A program made the position numbers and the translations under genes. A stretch of DNA of 40,380 nucleotides from Actinomycetota bacterium (GTDB taxonomy: Bacteria; Actinomycetota; Acidimicrobiia; Spongiisociales; UBA5794): the NCBI GenBank assembly GCA_030123765.1, contig JASJXX010000013.1, forward strand, positions 1 through 40,380. The letters run 5' to 3'. Below, piece by piece: positions 16,151 through 25,757 of the stretch; the first letter of the stretch is position 1; every line of letters starts with the position of its first letter. The notes beneath the pieces are model-generated. The model was not told where the DNA came from. It was given only the letters and a program-made list of their open reading frames with translations, and did no database searches.

Positions 16151-17071
16151 TCACTTCTCGACGCCGAAGAATCGGATGCCCTCAAGGGCGAGCTCGCTGA
16201 ACGGCGGGTCGTCGTCCACCGACTCCGCAGGGTGGGTCGTCGTGACCTCGATGCGGAGGAGGATTGTGTTGAGGCTCGCGATCTTGATCCGCTGGGGCTC
16301 GCTCGAGTTACGCAGTCGGCCGCTGATCGGCACGTTCAAGTCATCGACGGTGATCGTGTATCCCCTGATCTTGAAGTTACGGCGGAACTTCTCGTTGTCG
16401 GTCACGTTCTGAAGCTCGATCTCGGTGATCTGCACCGGTGTCGCGAACGTGAACTCGAGCCACGCGCCGACACCGCGCAGGCTGTTGTCGTTCCATCGCG
16501 TTGAAGAATCTCCGTCGATTAGGCTCTCCGCGCTGAACGCGTCGTTGATCTGAGAACTTGCCGTCGCGGACGTAGCGAAGAGCTCTGTGACGATGATGGG
16601 CTGTGTCGTGGTTGTAGCGGACGCCACCGTCTCGGGGGATGCAACGTCGCTCTCATCTCCCCGGAAGATGTTCGCCATGAGCGCGACGAGAGCCACGACG
16701 AGCACAACGCCAGAGAGCACGCCAAGGGCGCGACCGCCCGCCGTGGAACGTGCCGCGGGGGCAGCCGCAATCGGCATCGGGTCCTGGCTCAGGCGAGAGC
16801 CGCAGCGTTCACAGTGGTGGTTGAAGGAGGGATTACGAGCGCCACAGGACGGGCACGCGATCAGCTCACCGGATTCGGCTGCCGCCGTTGTCGCGTTCTG
16901 CTGGCTCGATCGTTCCCCGGTAGCGTCGGTCAGCGGCGCTACCGATGACGGTTCAACCGGGGGATCCGGGTCGGTGGACGGCGCCGCCGGATCCATTGAA
17001 GCGGGTACGTCGCCGAGCTCGAATGGCTCGAACAGGTCATCAAACTGGTCGTTGCGGTCGTCACCCGGCAT
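16151..17071 (-). CDS. Zinc-ribbon membrane protein with C-terminal discoidin-like domain
   Basis: The 306-residue protein has an acidic, Pro/Ser-rich N-terminus (1-65), a zinc ribbon with C73-x2-C76-x10-C87-x2-C90, and a single membrane span (about 112-132). An outer domain (about 155-305) reads SSQINDAFSAESLIDGDSSTRW, GVGAWLEFTF and ITEIELQN, typical of galactose-binding (F5/8 type C, NADase-type glycan-binding) beta-sandwiches. The zinc ribbon would be cytoplasmic and the beta-sandwich extracellular. A carbohydrate-binding role is inferred from fold only. ATG 17071 is preceded by GAGG; longer in-frame starts run into the divergent promoter region. It is divergent from the small ORF at 17140. 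Confidence 0.8.
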   Translation of the reverse strand: MPGDDRNDQFDDLFEPFELGDVPASMDPAAPSTDPDPPVEPSSVAPLTDATGERSSQQNATTAAAESGELIACPSCGARNPSFNHHCERCGSRLSQDPMPIAAAPAARSTAGGRALGVLSGVVLVVALVALMANIFRGDESDVASPETVASATTTTQPIIVTELFATSATASSQINDAFSAESLIDGDSSTRWNDNSLRGVGAWLEFTFATPVQITEIELQNVTDNEKFRRNFKIRGYTITVDDLNVPISGRLRNSSEPQRIKIASLNTILLRIEVTTTHPAESVDDDPPFSELALEGIRFFGVEK

Positions 17072-17139
17072 TTGGGATCCTCGTCTCCGCCCCCGCTGGA
17101 ACGGTGTGTCCTGGTCGCATTCGGGGTATTCTGCCACGA

Positions 17140-17259
17140 ATGCTGATCTTGTTGTCGATACGAGTCGTTGAAGTGTGGACGCCTCTCTCCGCGGCGACCC
17201 TGGCCGCAATCATCATCGCTCTGTCGATCTTCATCTATCTGCTCGTTCGCCGGTCGTGA
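17140..17259 (+). CDS. Predicted 39-residue single-span membrane protein
   Basis: The frame starts at ATG 17140, with TATTCT 7 bases upstream, and encodes a short N-terminus, one hydrophobic helix (about residues 17-35, LAAIIIALSIFIYLLV) and a basic tail RRS. The layout fits a leaderless small membrane protein with the positive tail inside. It lies between the divergent zinc-ribbon gene and radA, 31 bases before the radA start. Support is the promoter-like box and clean amphipathic design only; no family is recognised. Confidence 0.42.
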   Translation: MLILLSIRVVEVWTPLSAATLAAIIIALSIFIYLLVRRS

Positions 17260-17290
17260 TCTGTCACACCCGCGGTCTACATTCGATGTC

Positions 17291-18640
17291 ATGAAAGGTA
17301 GCGCAAGAGCAGAAGCACTCTCCTACGTCTGTCGGCAGTGCGGTCATCGCTCAGCGAAGTGGATGGGATTCTGCCCCCAGTGCAGAACTCAGACTGCGCT
17401 CTCAGAGGCCACTCTCTCTCGGTCGCATCGTGGGCGTCCGGCGGTGCAGGTCGTAAGCGCAACAGCGGAGCGATCCATGCTGCACGACCGGGTGCCTGTC
17501 GGCATCGGCGAAATTGATCGGGTACTCGGTGGTGGAATCGTTCCAGGGGCCACGATTCTCGTCGGAGGAGAGCCGGGTGTCGGTAAGTCAACGCTGCTCC
17601 TCGCGGCTGCCGACTCTCTGGCGGGATCCTTCGGGTCTGTCCTTATGGCCACAGCAGAGGAATCAACCCACCAGGTGCAGATGCGGTCGAGGCGCATCGG
17701 CGTGCAGTCAGATGGCGTTGCGATCGCTGCGGTCCGGGATGTCGATGACATCATCCGCCTTGCTGAGGAACTTCAGCCGGCCGCTGTCATCGTTGATTCG
17801 ATCCAGGCGATCTCCACCCGCGAGGTCTCCGGGAGTGCGGGTGGCACGACCCAGGTGCGGGAGTCGGCTGCACGTCTCATTGAGTTCTCGAAGCAGTCTG
17901 ACATCCCTGTGGTTCTTGTCGGGCACGTGACGAAGGACGGTTCAATCGCAGGTCCGCGAATCCTCGAGCACATGGTCGATGTCGTGCTCTATCTCGAAGG
18001 TGAGCTTGATCGGGGCCTCCGGTTTCTGAGGGGAATCAAGAATCGGTACGGGTCCGTGCACGAGGTCGGGGTGTTCGAGATGACTCAGACCGGCTTGTCG
18101 GAGGTGCCTGATCCGAGTGGACTGCTCGTAGCTGATCGGGACGAGTCAGCGTCTGGATCCGTGATGTTCCCGACCGTAGAGGGCAAACGGCCTCTCGTCG
18201 TCGAGATTCAAGCGCTCGTGGTTGCCTCGAACGCGCCACAGCCGAGACGGGCGGTGACCGGTCTCGTTCCTTCACGCGTCCATCAGATCCTGGGTGTGCT
18301 CGAGCGGCATCTCTCGATTCCGCTGCGCTGTCATGAGGTCTATGTCAGTGTGATGGGGGGAATGCGGATCTCAGAACCTGCCGCCGATCTACCTGTGGCA
18401 CTCGCGGTTGTGTCCGCGTACGCTGACATCGCACTGGGTCGAACCGCTGCGTGGGGTGAGCTTGGCCTCACGGGTGACGTTCGTCCGGTGCCGAACCCCG
18501 CCGTCAGAAGATCCGAAGCGGTGAGGATCGCCGCGGATCCCATCGTCGCTCCTGACGAGGGGGTGCGGCGGCTGGCTGACGCGCTCACTGCCTGTGAGAT
18601 GATCACGCCGCTGCGTGGATCGAGATCGTCAAGCGACTAG
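17291..18640 (+). CDS. radA: DNA repair protein RadA
   Basis: This 449-residue RecA-related ATPase promotes branch migration during recombinational repair. It has an N-terminal zinc finger (C14, C17, C28, C31), a RecA-like core with Walker A GGEPGVGKST (about 92-101), the RadA-specific KNRYG motif (usually KNRFG) and a C-terminal Lon-protease-like domain ending in GELGLTGDVRPVP. Length and order match the family. ATG 17291 has TACATT 7 bases upstream and no ribosome site, so it is probably leaderless. disA follows after 12 bases, an order widely conserved in Gram-positive bacteria. Confidence 0.96.
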   Translation: MKGSARAEALSYVCRQCGHRSAKWMGFCPQCRTQTALSEATLSRSHRGRPAVQVVSATAERSMLHDRVPVGIGEIDRVLGGGIVPGATILVGGEPGVGKSTLLLAAADSLAGSFGSVLMATAEESTHQVQMRSRRIGVQSDGVAIAAVRDVDDIIRLAEELQPAAVIVDSIQAISTREVSGSAGGTTQVRESAARLIEFSKQSDIPVVLVGHVTKDGSIAGPRILEHMVDVVLYLEGELDRGLRFLRGIKNRYGSVHEVGVFEMTQTGLSEVPDPSGLLVADRDESASGSVMFPTVEGKRPLVVEIQALVVASNAPQPRRAVTGLVPSRVHQILGVLERHLSIPLRCHEVYVSVMGGMRISEPAADLPVALAVVSAYADIALGRTAAWGELGLTGDVRPVPNPAVRRSEAVRIAADPIVAPDEGVRRLADALTACEMITPLRGSRSSSD

Positions 18641-18652
18641 TCTGGCGTATAG

Positions 18653-19717
18653 ATGCCACCGAATGTCTCTGCGCCGATCGACCTCCTGAAACGTTTCGCA
18701 CCAGGTACGGGGCTGCGCGACGCCGTTGAACTGGTCATGAACCAGGGATCCGGGGCTCTTGTTGTTCTCGGGGCTGGCCCGGTGGTCGACGATGTATGTA
18801 CCGGCGGCTTTGACCTCGTGGATCTCCCTTTTACGGCTCAACGGCTCGCCGAACTCGCGAAGATGGATGGGGGTATCGTCGTGGATGACGCTCTCGGCAC
18901 CATCACACGGGCGAACGTTCACTTCATTCCGGATCCAACAATTGCGACTTCCGAGACCGGGACGCGGTTCAGGACAGCCGAGCGTCTCGCCCGGCAGACG
19001 GGCCTTCCGGTCCTCGCTGTCTCCGAGGAGGGGCACCTGTTCGCTGTTGTCTTCTCAGGAGATGCGCGCTTCGCTCTCCAGTCCGTGACGAACCTTCTCG
19101 CCGAAGCGAACCAGCGGTTGCAGTCAATTGAGCGGTTGCGGAGGCAGTTCAATGATGCTGTGTTGACACTGAACCGTTACGAAGCGGACGATCTTGTCTC
19201 GATGCGCGACGTAGTCGGGGTCATTCAGCGCGCCGCGGTGATTCGGAAGCTTGCCCACGGTCTTGATACGGTCTCTGCTGAACTCGGTGACGCCGCGTCG
19301 TTGATCTCACTGCAGAGCTCTGATCTGACAGGTGGGGTGCACGCGATCGCTGAACTGGTGAACATCGATTACCAGAAGCGGAAGCCCCGCAAGGAGACAT
19401 CGGTGTTCACGCGGCTCGATCCACTCGGGGAGGACGACCTGTACGCCGCCGAGGTGGTTGCAGAGGTCCTCAATCTCGGACCACTCGATGAGCATGCGAA
19501 ACCACGAGGCGTGCGGGCGATCGCCAGAGTGCCGAGGCTCCCGGACACAGTTCGTGGCTTGATGATGCGAAAATTCACATCCTACGAGAAGCTGATGGGC
19601 GCTTCCGCAGATGATCTTGCCGAGGTTGAGGGCGTCGGGAAGGCCCGTGCCCGCACTATCCTGACGTATCTTCACCCGGTGAGTGGCCTCGGCTCGATCC
19701 CGACTGCGAACGACTAA
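18653..19717 (+). CDS. disA: DNA integrity scanning diadenylate cyclase DisA, altered catalytic motifs
   Basis: A 354-residue protein with an N-terminal DAC domain (about 1-150), a central helical spine and a C-terminal helix-hairpin-helix DNA-binding domain (EVEGVGKARARTI). DisA makes c-di-AMP from two ATP and halts at branched DNA. Two signature motifs differ from the norm: DGA is D72-G73-G74, and RHR is R105-F106-R107 (codon TTC). The metal-binding Asp is kept. The RHR His contacts ATP in known structures, so activity may be reduced. ATG 18653 follows radA by 12 bases. Confidence 0.93.
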   Translation: MPPNVSAPIDLLKRFAPGTGLRDAVELVMNQGSGALVVLGAGPVVDDVCTGGFDLVDLPFTAQRLAELAKMDGGIVVDDALGTITRANVHFIPDPTIATSETGTRFRTAERLARQTGLPVLAVSEEGHLFAVVFSGDARFALQSVTNLLAEANQRLQSIERLRRQFNDAVLTLNRYEADDLVSMRDVVGVIQRAAVIRKLAHGLDTVSAELGDAASLISLQSSDLTGGVHAIAELVNIDYQKRKPRKETSVFTRLDPLGEDDLYAAEVVAEVLNLGPLDEHAKPRGVRAIARVPRLPDTVRGLMMRKFTSYEKLMGASADDLAEVEGVGKARARTILTYLHPVSGLGSIPTAND

Positions 19718-19741
19718 CAGACGCGACCGATCCAAGGCCGG

Positions 19742-19747
19742 TACAAT
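19742..19747 (+). promoter_or_regulatory. -10 box upstream of carD
   Basis: TACAAT (5 of 6 matches to TATAAT) lies 28 bases before the carD GTG, leaving room for a short untranslated leader with the ribosome site GAGG. No clear -35 box was found. Confidence 0.45.
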
Positions 19748-19775
19748 CCCTGGTTCCAACAACTCGCGAGGTTCT

Positions 19776-20411
19776 GTGGCCACAAAGAAGACTGCTACGA
19801 AGAGAGCGACGACGACGAAGAAGTCGCCCGTAGCGAAGACGAAGACCGGGAAGGCTGCTGCGACGAAGACGACAGCAAAGGCCCCTGCGAAGAAGAAGCC
19901 AGCTGCGAAGTCGCCCTTCAAGGTTCGGGACAAGGTCGTGTATCCGCACCACGGTGCTGCGACGATCATCAAGCGCGAGAGGATCAACTTCGCCGGAGCG
20001 AAGCAGGACTACTACGTGCTCCAGGTCGCAACGGATCAGCTCACTCTGCGCGTCCCCGTTGAGAGCGCTATCGAGCGCGGTGTGCGCCCTGTCATCTCGA
20101 AAAACAAGGCCCGTCAGGTGTTCGCCACGTTCAAAGACGAACCACAGGAGGCCGGTGCGAACTGGAGCCGCTGGTACAAACTGCTCACGGAGAAGATCAA
20201 CTCGGGTGACATCTTCCAGGTCGCGGAGGTCGTGCGCGACCTCACCTACGCCCAACAGGTGAAAGGGATCTCCCCCGCACTCAAGCGAATGCTCGCCAAG
20301 GCGAGGCTCATCATCGTCTCCGAACTGCAGTTCTCCCTCAGCCTCTCCGAGGAGAAGACGATCGAGAAGCTCGACCGCGCCCTCCCCAAGGTTGAGCAGC
20401 TCGACGAGTGA
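19776..20411 (+). CDS. carD: CarD family RNA polymerase-binding regulator with basic N-terminal tail
   Basis: The 211-residue protein begins with a 46-residue Lys/Ala/Thr/Pro tail (14 Lys, no acidic residue) resembling histone H1 or HupB tails. From about residue 47 it is an ordinary CarD: FKVRDKVVYPHHGAATI (RNAP beta-lobe-binding domain), then the helical DNA-binding domain with NWSRWYK, the Trp that wedges into the -10 edge, and KRMLAKARLIIVSELQ. CarD stabilises open complexes at rRNA and many other promoters. Usual length is about 160 residues, so the tail accounts for the excess. GTG 19776 is preceded by GAGG. ispD follows after 22 bases. Confidence 0.93.
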   Translation: MATKKTATKRATTTKKSPVAKTKTGKAAATKTTAKAPAKKKPAAKSPFKVRDKVVYPHHGAATIIKRERINFAGAKQDYYVLQVATDQLTLRVPVESAIERGVRPVISKNKARQVFATFKDEPQEAGANWSRWYKLLTEKINSGDIFQVAEVVRDLTYAQQVKGISPALKRMLAKARLIIVSELQFSLSLSEEKTIEKLDRALPKVEQLDE

Positions 20412-20433
20412 TGCGTCCGGCGGCCGATCCACG

Positions 20434-21060
20434 ATGAAGGTCTGGGCGGTCGTTGTTGCCGGAGGTTCGGGGGTCCGATTCGGTGGCCCAAAACATGCGT
20501 GCACCCTCGGTGGCGTCGAGCTCTGGCGGCGGTGCGTCGATGTGTTCCACTCTGCTGGAGTCCAGGGCGTTGTCGTGGTCGGAGACGTCCCCGGGGGAGT
20601 CCCCGCCGGGGAGCGTCGAAGGGACTCCGTGGCGCGCGGTCTCCAAGAGATTCCCGACGACGCCGACTGGGTGCTGATCCACGACGCGGCGCGGCCACTG
20701 GTGACGCCGGAACTCATCAATCGAGTGCTTGAACGCGCGTCGAATGGAGATGTCGACGGCGTCGTCCCCGCTCTCTCTGTGACGGACACGCTCAAGCAGG
20801 TAGATGGAGACAGAATCGTCGCGACGGTTGACCGTGCCAACCTCGTCGCTGTGCAGACGCCACAGGCGTTCAGAGTCGCAGTGCTCAAGGCGGCCCATCT
20901 GATCGACAGCGACGACGCGACGGACGATGCTGCTCTTGTCGAGCGCACCGGCGGCGTCCTCGCACACGTGTTGGGCGAGCCATCCAATGTCAAGATCACC
21001 TTCGGTGAGGATCTCTCCGTTGCCCGGGCCTATCTCGCAAGGCGATCCGACAGTGGCTGA
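20434..21060 (+). CDS. ispD: 2-C-methyl-D-erythritol 4-phosphate cytidylyltransferase
   Basis: This 208-residue enzyme of the non-mevalonate (MEP) isoprenoid pathway couples MEP to CTP. Visible are the nucleotide-binding VVVAGGSGVRFGGPKH (with the conserved Lys), DWVLIHDAARPLVTP, TVDRANLVAVQTPQAF and TDDAALVERTGG. ATG 20434 is chosen because family members start at this point; an in-frame ATG at 20392 would lie inside carD. It is slightly short but complete. Its stop overlaps the ispF start by 8 bases, so the two successive pathway genes are probably coupled. Confidence 0.95.
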   Translation: MKVWAVVVAGGSGVRFGGPKHACTLGGVELWRRCVDVFHSAGVQGVVVVGDVPGGVPAGERRRDSVARGLQEIPDDADWVLIHDAARPLVTPELINRVLERASNGDVDGVVPALSVTDTLKQVDGDRIVATVDRANLVAVQTPQAFRVAVLKAAHLIDSDDATDDAALVERTGGVLAHVLGEPSNVKITFGEDLSVARAYLARRSDSG

Positions 21061-21532
21061 CGTGCGCACGGGCATCGGATTCGACGCACACCGATTCGGT
21101 GGGGACGGGCCCGTCATACTCGGCGGTGTCTCGATCGATCATCCAACGGGTGTAATCGGCACTTCCGACGGAGACGTCGCCAGCCACGCGATCTGCGACG
21201 CTCTCCTGGGAGCAGTTGCCGCGGGGGACCTCGGCTCCTATTTCCCGAGCGCAGACCCGGCATGGGAGGGGGCAGACTCCCTCGAGCTTCTTCGTTTCTG
21301 CGTCGAGCGAGTCGCGGATTCCGGCTACACCATCTCGTCGGTCGACGTCACGATCATCGTCGAGACTGTGCGCATCGAGCCTCACCGGGTTCTGATGCGG
21401 GAGCGTCTCGCTGGCGCCCTCGGCGTTGAGATAGGCCGAGTCTCGGTGAAGGCCACCACGACCGACGGCCTCGGGTGGGTCGGCGAGGGTGCAGGGATCG
21501 CAGTGCAGGCCATAGCGACCGTTCAGCGTTGA
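21053..21532 (+). CDS. ispF: 2-C-methyl-D-erythritol 2,4-cyclodiphosphate synthase
   Basis: The 159-residue product has all IspF marks: GIGFDAHRF with the metal-binding Asp11 and His13, SDGDVASHAICDALLGA with the third metal ligand His, DLGSYFPSADPAW, and the C-terminal VSVKATTTDGLGWVGEGAGIAVQA. IspF cyclises CDP-ME 2-phosphate. GTG 21053 gives the standard length and overlaps ispD by 8 bases; GTG 21062 is possible. The last 10 bases overlap the 3' end of the convergent gdpD gene. Confidence 0.95.
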   Translation: MADVRTGIGFDAHRFGGDGPVILGGVSIDHPTGVIGTSDGDVASHAICDALLGAVAAGDLGSYFPSADPAWEGADSLELLRFCVERVADSGYTISSVDVTIIVETVRIEPHRVLMRERLAGALGVEIGRVSVKATTTDGLGWVGEGAGIAVQAIATVQR

Positions 21533-22254
21533 CCGACGACCTCTCGGGCCATGCCCGGATCGTCTGTGATGATGGCATTGACCCCTGCTTCGGTGAGTAT
21601 CGCGACCGCCTCAGGGGAGTTGACGCCCCACACAACGGTTCGCAGAGTCGTCCCCTGGAGTGCTTGTGTTAGAACATCCGGGCCATCGCGCAAGTAGGAA
21701 AGTTCGGGGTGGATGCCATCCATGCCGAACTTCTGCGCAAGCCCGATGCCGACATCGAGCGTAACGGGGTTCACGATGAGCTGGCCCCGGAGGAACTCTG
21801 GCGCGACCTCCCCGGCACGTCGCATTGCGAGTGAGTCGAACGAAGACAGCAGTATCCGAGCCGGATCGTCATGTGCCCTGATCTCGGCGACGGCCTGGTC
21901 GACTATCAAGCGCTCCTCGTCGAATCCTGCCTGCCTCTTGTTGTTCTTGATCTCCACGTTGATGAACACGTTGCTGGGGATCGCATCGAGTGCCTCTCGA
22001 AGCGTCGGAATCTGCGGCGCAGCGTCTCGCAGGTCGTGTGAGGTCGTGGACGCGAACGTGCCAACGAGCGGGTCGTGGTCTTCGTGATGGAGGATGAGGA
22101 TGCCGTCCAGGGTTCGACGTACGTCAAGCTCGACGCCGTCCGCACCCGCTTCGATCGCGAGCAGGTACGCCTCCAAGGTGTTGTCCGGTGCGCGGGACCG
22201 ATCACCACGGTGCGCGTATATCAGGGGTCCGGAATCGAGAGGTGATGCGACCAT
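21523..22254 (-). CDS. Glycerophosphodiester phosphodiesterase family protein
   Basis: A 243-residue GDPD TIM barrel. Visible are AHRGDRSRAPDNTLEAY (usual form HRG...PENT; the metal-binding Glu is Asp here), GADGVELDVRRTLDG, LHHEDHDPLVGT and the late VVWGVNSPEAVAILTEAGVNAIITDDP. It likely hydrolyses glycerophosphodiesters to glycerol 3-phosphate and an alcohol. No signal peptide, so cytoplasmic. ATG 22254 is divergent from cysS with 56 bases between, and the 3' end is convergent with ispF, overlapping by 10 bases. The Glu to Asp change may be conservative. Confidence 0.9.
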   Translation of the reverse strand: MVASPLDSGPLIYAHRGDRSRAPDNTLEAYLLAIEAGADGVELDVRRTLDGILILHHEDHDPLVGTFASTTSHDLRDAAPQIPTLREALDAIPSNVFINVEIKNNKRQAGFDEERLIVDQAVAEIRAHDDPARILLSSFDSLAMRRAGEVAPEFLRGQLIVNPVTLDVGIGLAQKFGMDGIHPELSYLRDGPDVLTQALQGTTLRTVVWGVNSPEAVAILTEAGVNAIITDDPGMAREVVGQR

Positions 22255-22310
22255 GGGGTGCAGATCGCCTGCGGGTATGGTCGGCAGTGTCTCTTCGTTA
22301 CCATATCGGG

Positions 22311-23673
<1,363 letters not shown>

Positions 23674-23699
<26 letters not shown>

Positions 23700-24414
23700 T
23701 CTTGAGGGCATTCATGCCGTTGAAGCCGCGCTCAGGAGTGGACGGGTAACGGCGCTCTCCGTCGAGAAGCGCCGCACAGCGAACCCCGACATCGCTCGGA
23801 TACTTCAGCACGCGCAGTCACACGGAGTCACTGTCAGCCTCGTACCTGATGTGCGGCCGATGGCGTCCACCGGTGCGCCCCAAGGTATCGTCGCGCGGGC
23901 CCGGGCGATCGTGCCCATCTCCCTCAAGGCAGCGGTCAGGCTCGCGGACCCTGTAGCGCTGCTGGTGCTCGACCATGTCGAAGATCCACGCAATATCGGC
24001 GCGGCAGCACGTTCGGCCGTCGCTGCCGGAATCACTGCAATGGTCGTGTCGCAGCGTCGGAGCGCCCCCATCGGTGCAACGGCGTTCAAGGCTGCGGCCG
24101 GTGCCCTCGAGGTCCTCCCCCTCGTGGTCGTGTCCTCGATCGCAGATGCTTTGAAGCGGCTCGACCAGCTTGATGTCTGGAAGGTTGGCCTTGACGGCAG
24201 TGGGGATCGTTCCCTGCTCGGGCTCGATCTTCTCGGGCGCCCGGTCGCAGTCTGCGTCGGCGCTGAGGGCGAGGGCCTCTCGAGGCTCGTCGCTGAACGG
24301 TGTGACGTACTCGCCCACATTCCCATGGTGGGCGGAACCGAGAGTCTTAACGTCTCGGTGGCTTCCGCTCTCGCCTGTTACGAAGTTGCTCGCGTACGCG
24401 GCTGGGTATCCTGA
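23674..24414 (+). CDS. rlmB: 23S rRNA (guanosine-2'-O-)-methyltransferase, SpoU/TrmH family
   Basis: The 246-residue product has a short L30e-like RNA-binding domain (1-75) and a SPOUT methyltransferase domain. SpoU motifs are visible: motif 1 LVLDHVEDPRNIGAAARSA, motif 2 VCVGAEGEGLSRLV and motif 3 IPMVGGTESLNVSVASALACYE, which form the trefoil knot and the S-adenosylmethionine site. RlmB methylates G2251 in E. coli 23S rRNA; target here is inferred from family and synteny (cysS-rlmB is a classic pair). ATG 23674 lies inside the cysS end with GAGG 9 bases upstream. tRNA-Thr follows after 7 bases. Confidence 0.92.
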
Positions 24415-24421
24415 CACTTCT

Positions 24422-24495
24422 GCTGGCGTAGCTCAGTTGGCCAGAGCAGCCGCCTTGTAAGCGGCAGGTCATGGGTTCGAGTCCCATCGCCAGCT
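24422..24495 (+). tRNA. tRNA-Thr (anticodon UGU)
   Basis: Full cloverleaf, 74 bases: acceptor GCTGGCG with CGCCAGC, D-arm GCTC/GAGC, anticodon stem GCCGC/GCGGC around loop CTTGTAA (anticodon TGT), T-arm ATGGG/CCCAT around TTCGAGT, discriminator T. CCA is not encoded. It lies directly downstream of rlmB on the same strand. Confidence 0.96.
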
Positions 24496-24553
24496 CGGCA
24501 GCAACAGGGGAATGGCAGACGTGGAATCGCGGCCGCGCTTACACTCGTCGACG

Positions 24554-25756
24554 ATGGCGGAGAGTGACGTTGGTTCCATTATTCGCCGGGTCGGGATCTT
24601 CGCATGGTCCCTGATCGGCGTGATGCTGCTCGTCGGGGCGGCCTTTTACCTGTTGGTCGAAGGCAGGGTGATTCTCGCTCCGCTCCTCCTTGCCGTGGTG
24701 GTCGTATTCGTCCTCAATCCGTTGGTCGATTGGTTCGCTGAACGTCGGGTGCCACGGGTCATCGGGACGATCATCGGTTTCGTTGTCTTCTTCTCTGCTC
24801 TCTCCCTGCTCGTAGTGGTCCTCTTCCCCGACATCAGGTCCCAGGCCGAGGCCTTTATTGAGAGGTTCCCTTATCTCTATGACCAGACTGTTGCTGATCT
24901 GGATCGACTCTTGACAGCCGCGGGTTTCGCGAATCCTGCGATCATTGACTACGAACAACTCGTTGCCTACATCAATGATCCGGAGAATCGCAGCACACTG
25001 CTCGCGATACTGTTCGATCGCCTCGGCACTCTCACAACGGGCATCTTCGAGTTCATCCTCGTCTTTCTCGTCGGACCTGTTCTTGCGTTCTACTTCCTCA
25101 TCGACCTGCCTTCCGTGCAGAAGCGGCTCACCGCCATCTTCCCCGATGACTACAAGTCTGAGGCTGCGCACGTCGGGAGGCAGCTCAACACGGCGATCGG
25201 CGGGTTCCTCAAGGGTCAGCTTCTTGTTGCGGTCATTGTCGGCGTCATGCTGTCTTTCGGATATTGGGCTATCGGACTCGAGTTCTGGTTGCTCATCGGA
25301 CTCGTCGGTGGTCTGCTCAACATCGTGCCCTTCCTTGGCCCCTGGGTCGGCGGCATCCTCGGTGTCTTCGTGGCGGTGACCACAGCTGACGTTCCGACGG
25401 CGATCTGGGCGGTCGTGGTCGCGGTGATCGTGCAGCAGATCGACAACAATTTTGTCTCTCCCGCGGTGTTGCGTGCCACGGTGCGCCTGCATCCTGCTGT
25501 CACGCTGCTCTCTCTTCTCATGGGCGGCGCCTTCATGGGGATCTGGGGCATCCTGATCGCGGTCCCCCTCGTTGCATCGATCAAGATCCTCCTCGGCCAC
25601 TGGTGGAGAACCCGTGTGCTCGACCAGACATGGGAGGAGGCATCCGAGGCGATGTTTGAGGACCAGGAACCGTCGCGTCTGCTGCGCACCGGCGAGATCC
25701 CGATCGTGACCGACGAGGCCCCCGAACCGCCCGTCGTCGAAGACGAGAACGACTGA
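24554..25756 (+). CDS. AI-2E family (PerM/YdiK-like) transporter
   Basis: A 400-residue membrane protein with about eight spans. Family marks are the N-terminal LAPLLLAVVVVFVLNPLVDWF, a soluble middle segment (about 90-150), FLKGQLLVAVIVGVMLSFGYWAIGLEFWLLIGLVGGLLNIVPFLGPWVG abbreviated here to its core NIVPFLGPWVG, and NNFVSPAVLRATVRLHP near the end. Members export autoinducer-2 or act as Na+/H+ antiporters; the substrate is unknown here. The acidic C-tail (EAPEPPVVEDEND) is cytoplasmic. ATG 24554 has TACACT 8 bases upstream; ATG 24512 is an in-frame alternative with AGGGGA almost touching it. The next gene starts one base after the stop. Confidence 0.9.
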   Translation: MAESDVGSIIRRVGIFAWSLIGVMLLVGAAFYLLVEGRVILAPLLLAVVVVFVLNPLVDWFAERRVPRVIGTIIGFVVFFSALSLLVVVLFPDIRSQAEAFIERFPYLYDQTVADLDRLLTAAGFANPAIIDYEQLVAYINDPENRSTLLAILFDRLGTLTTGIFEFILVFLVGPVLAFYFLIDLPSVQKRLTAIFPDDYKSEAAHVGRQLNTAIGGFLKGQLLVAVIVGVMLSFGYWAIGLEFWLLIGLVGGLLNIVPFLGPWVGGILGVFVAVTTADVPTAIWAVVVAVIVQQIDNNFVSPAVLRATVRLHPAVTLLSLLMGGAFMGIWGILIAVPLVASIKILLGHWWRTRVLDQTWEEASEAMFEDQEPSRLLRTGEIPIVTDEAPEPPVVEDEND

Positions 25757-25757
25757 C

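Noticed and set aside
19656-20999. Long minus-strand frame opposite carD and ispD
   Set aside because: Antisense to two confidently identified genes; no recognisable protein features.
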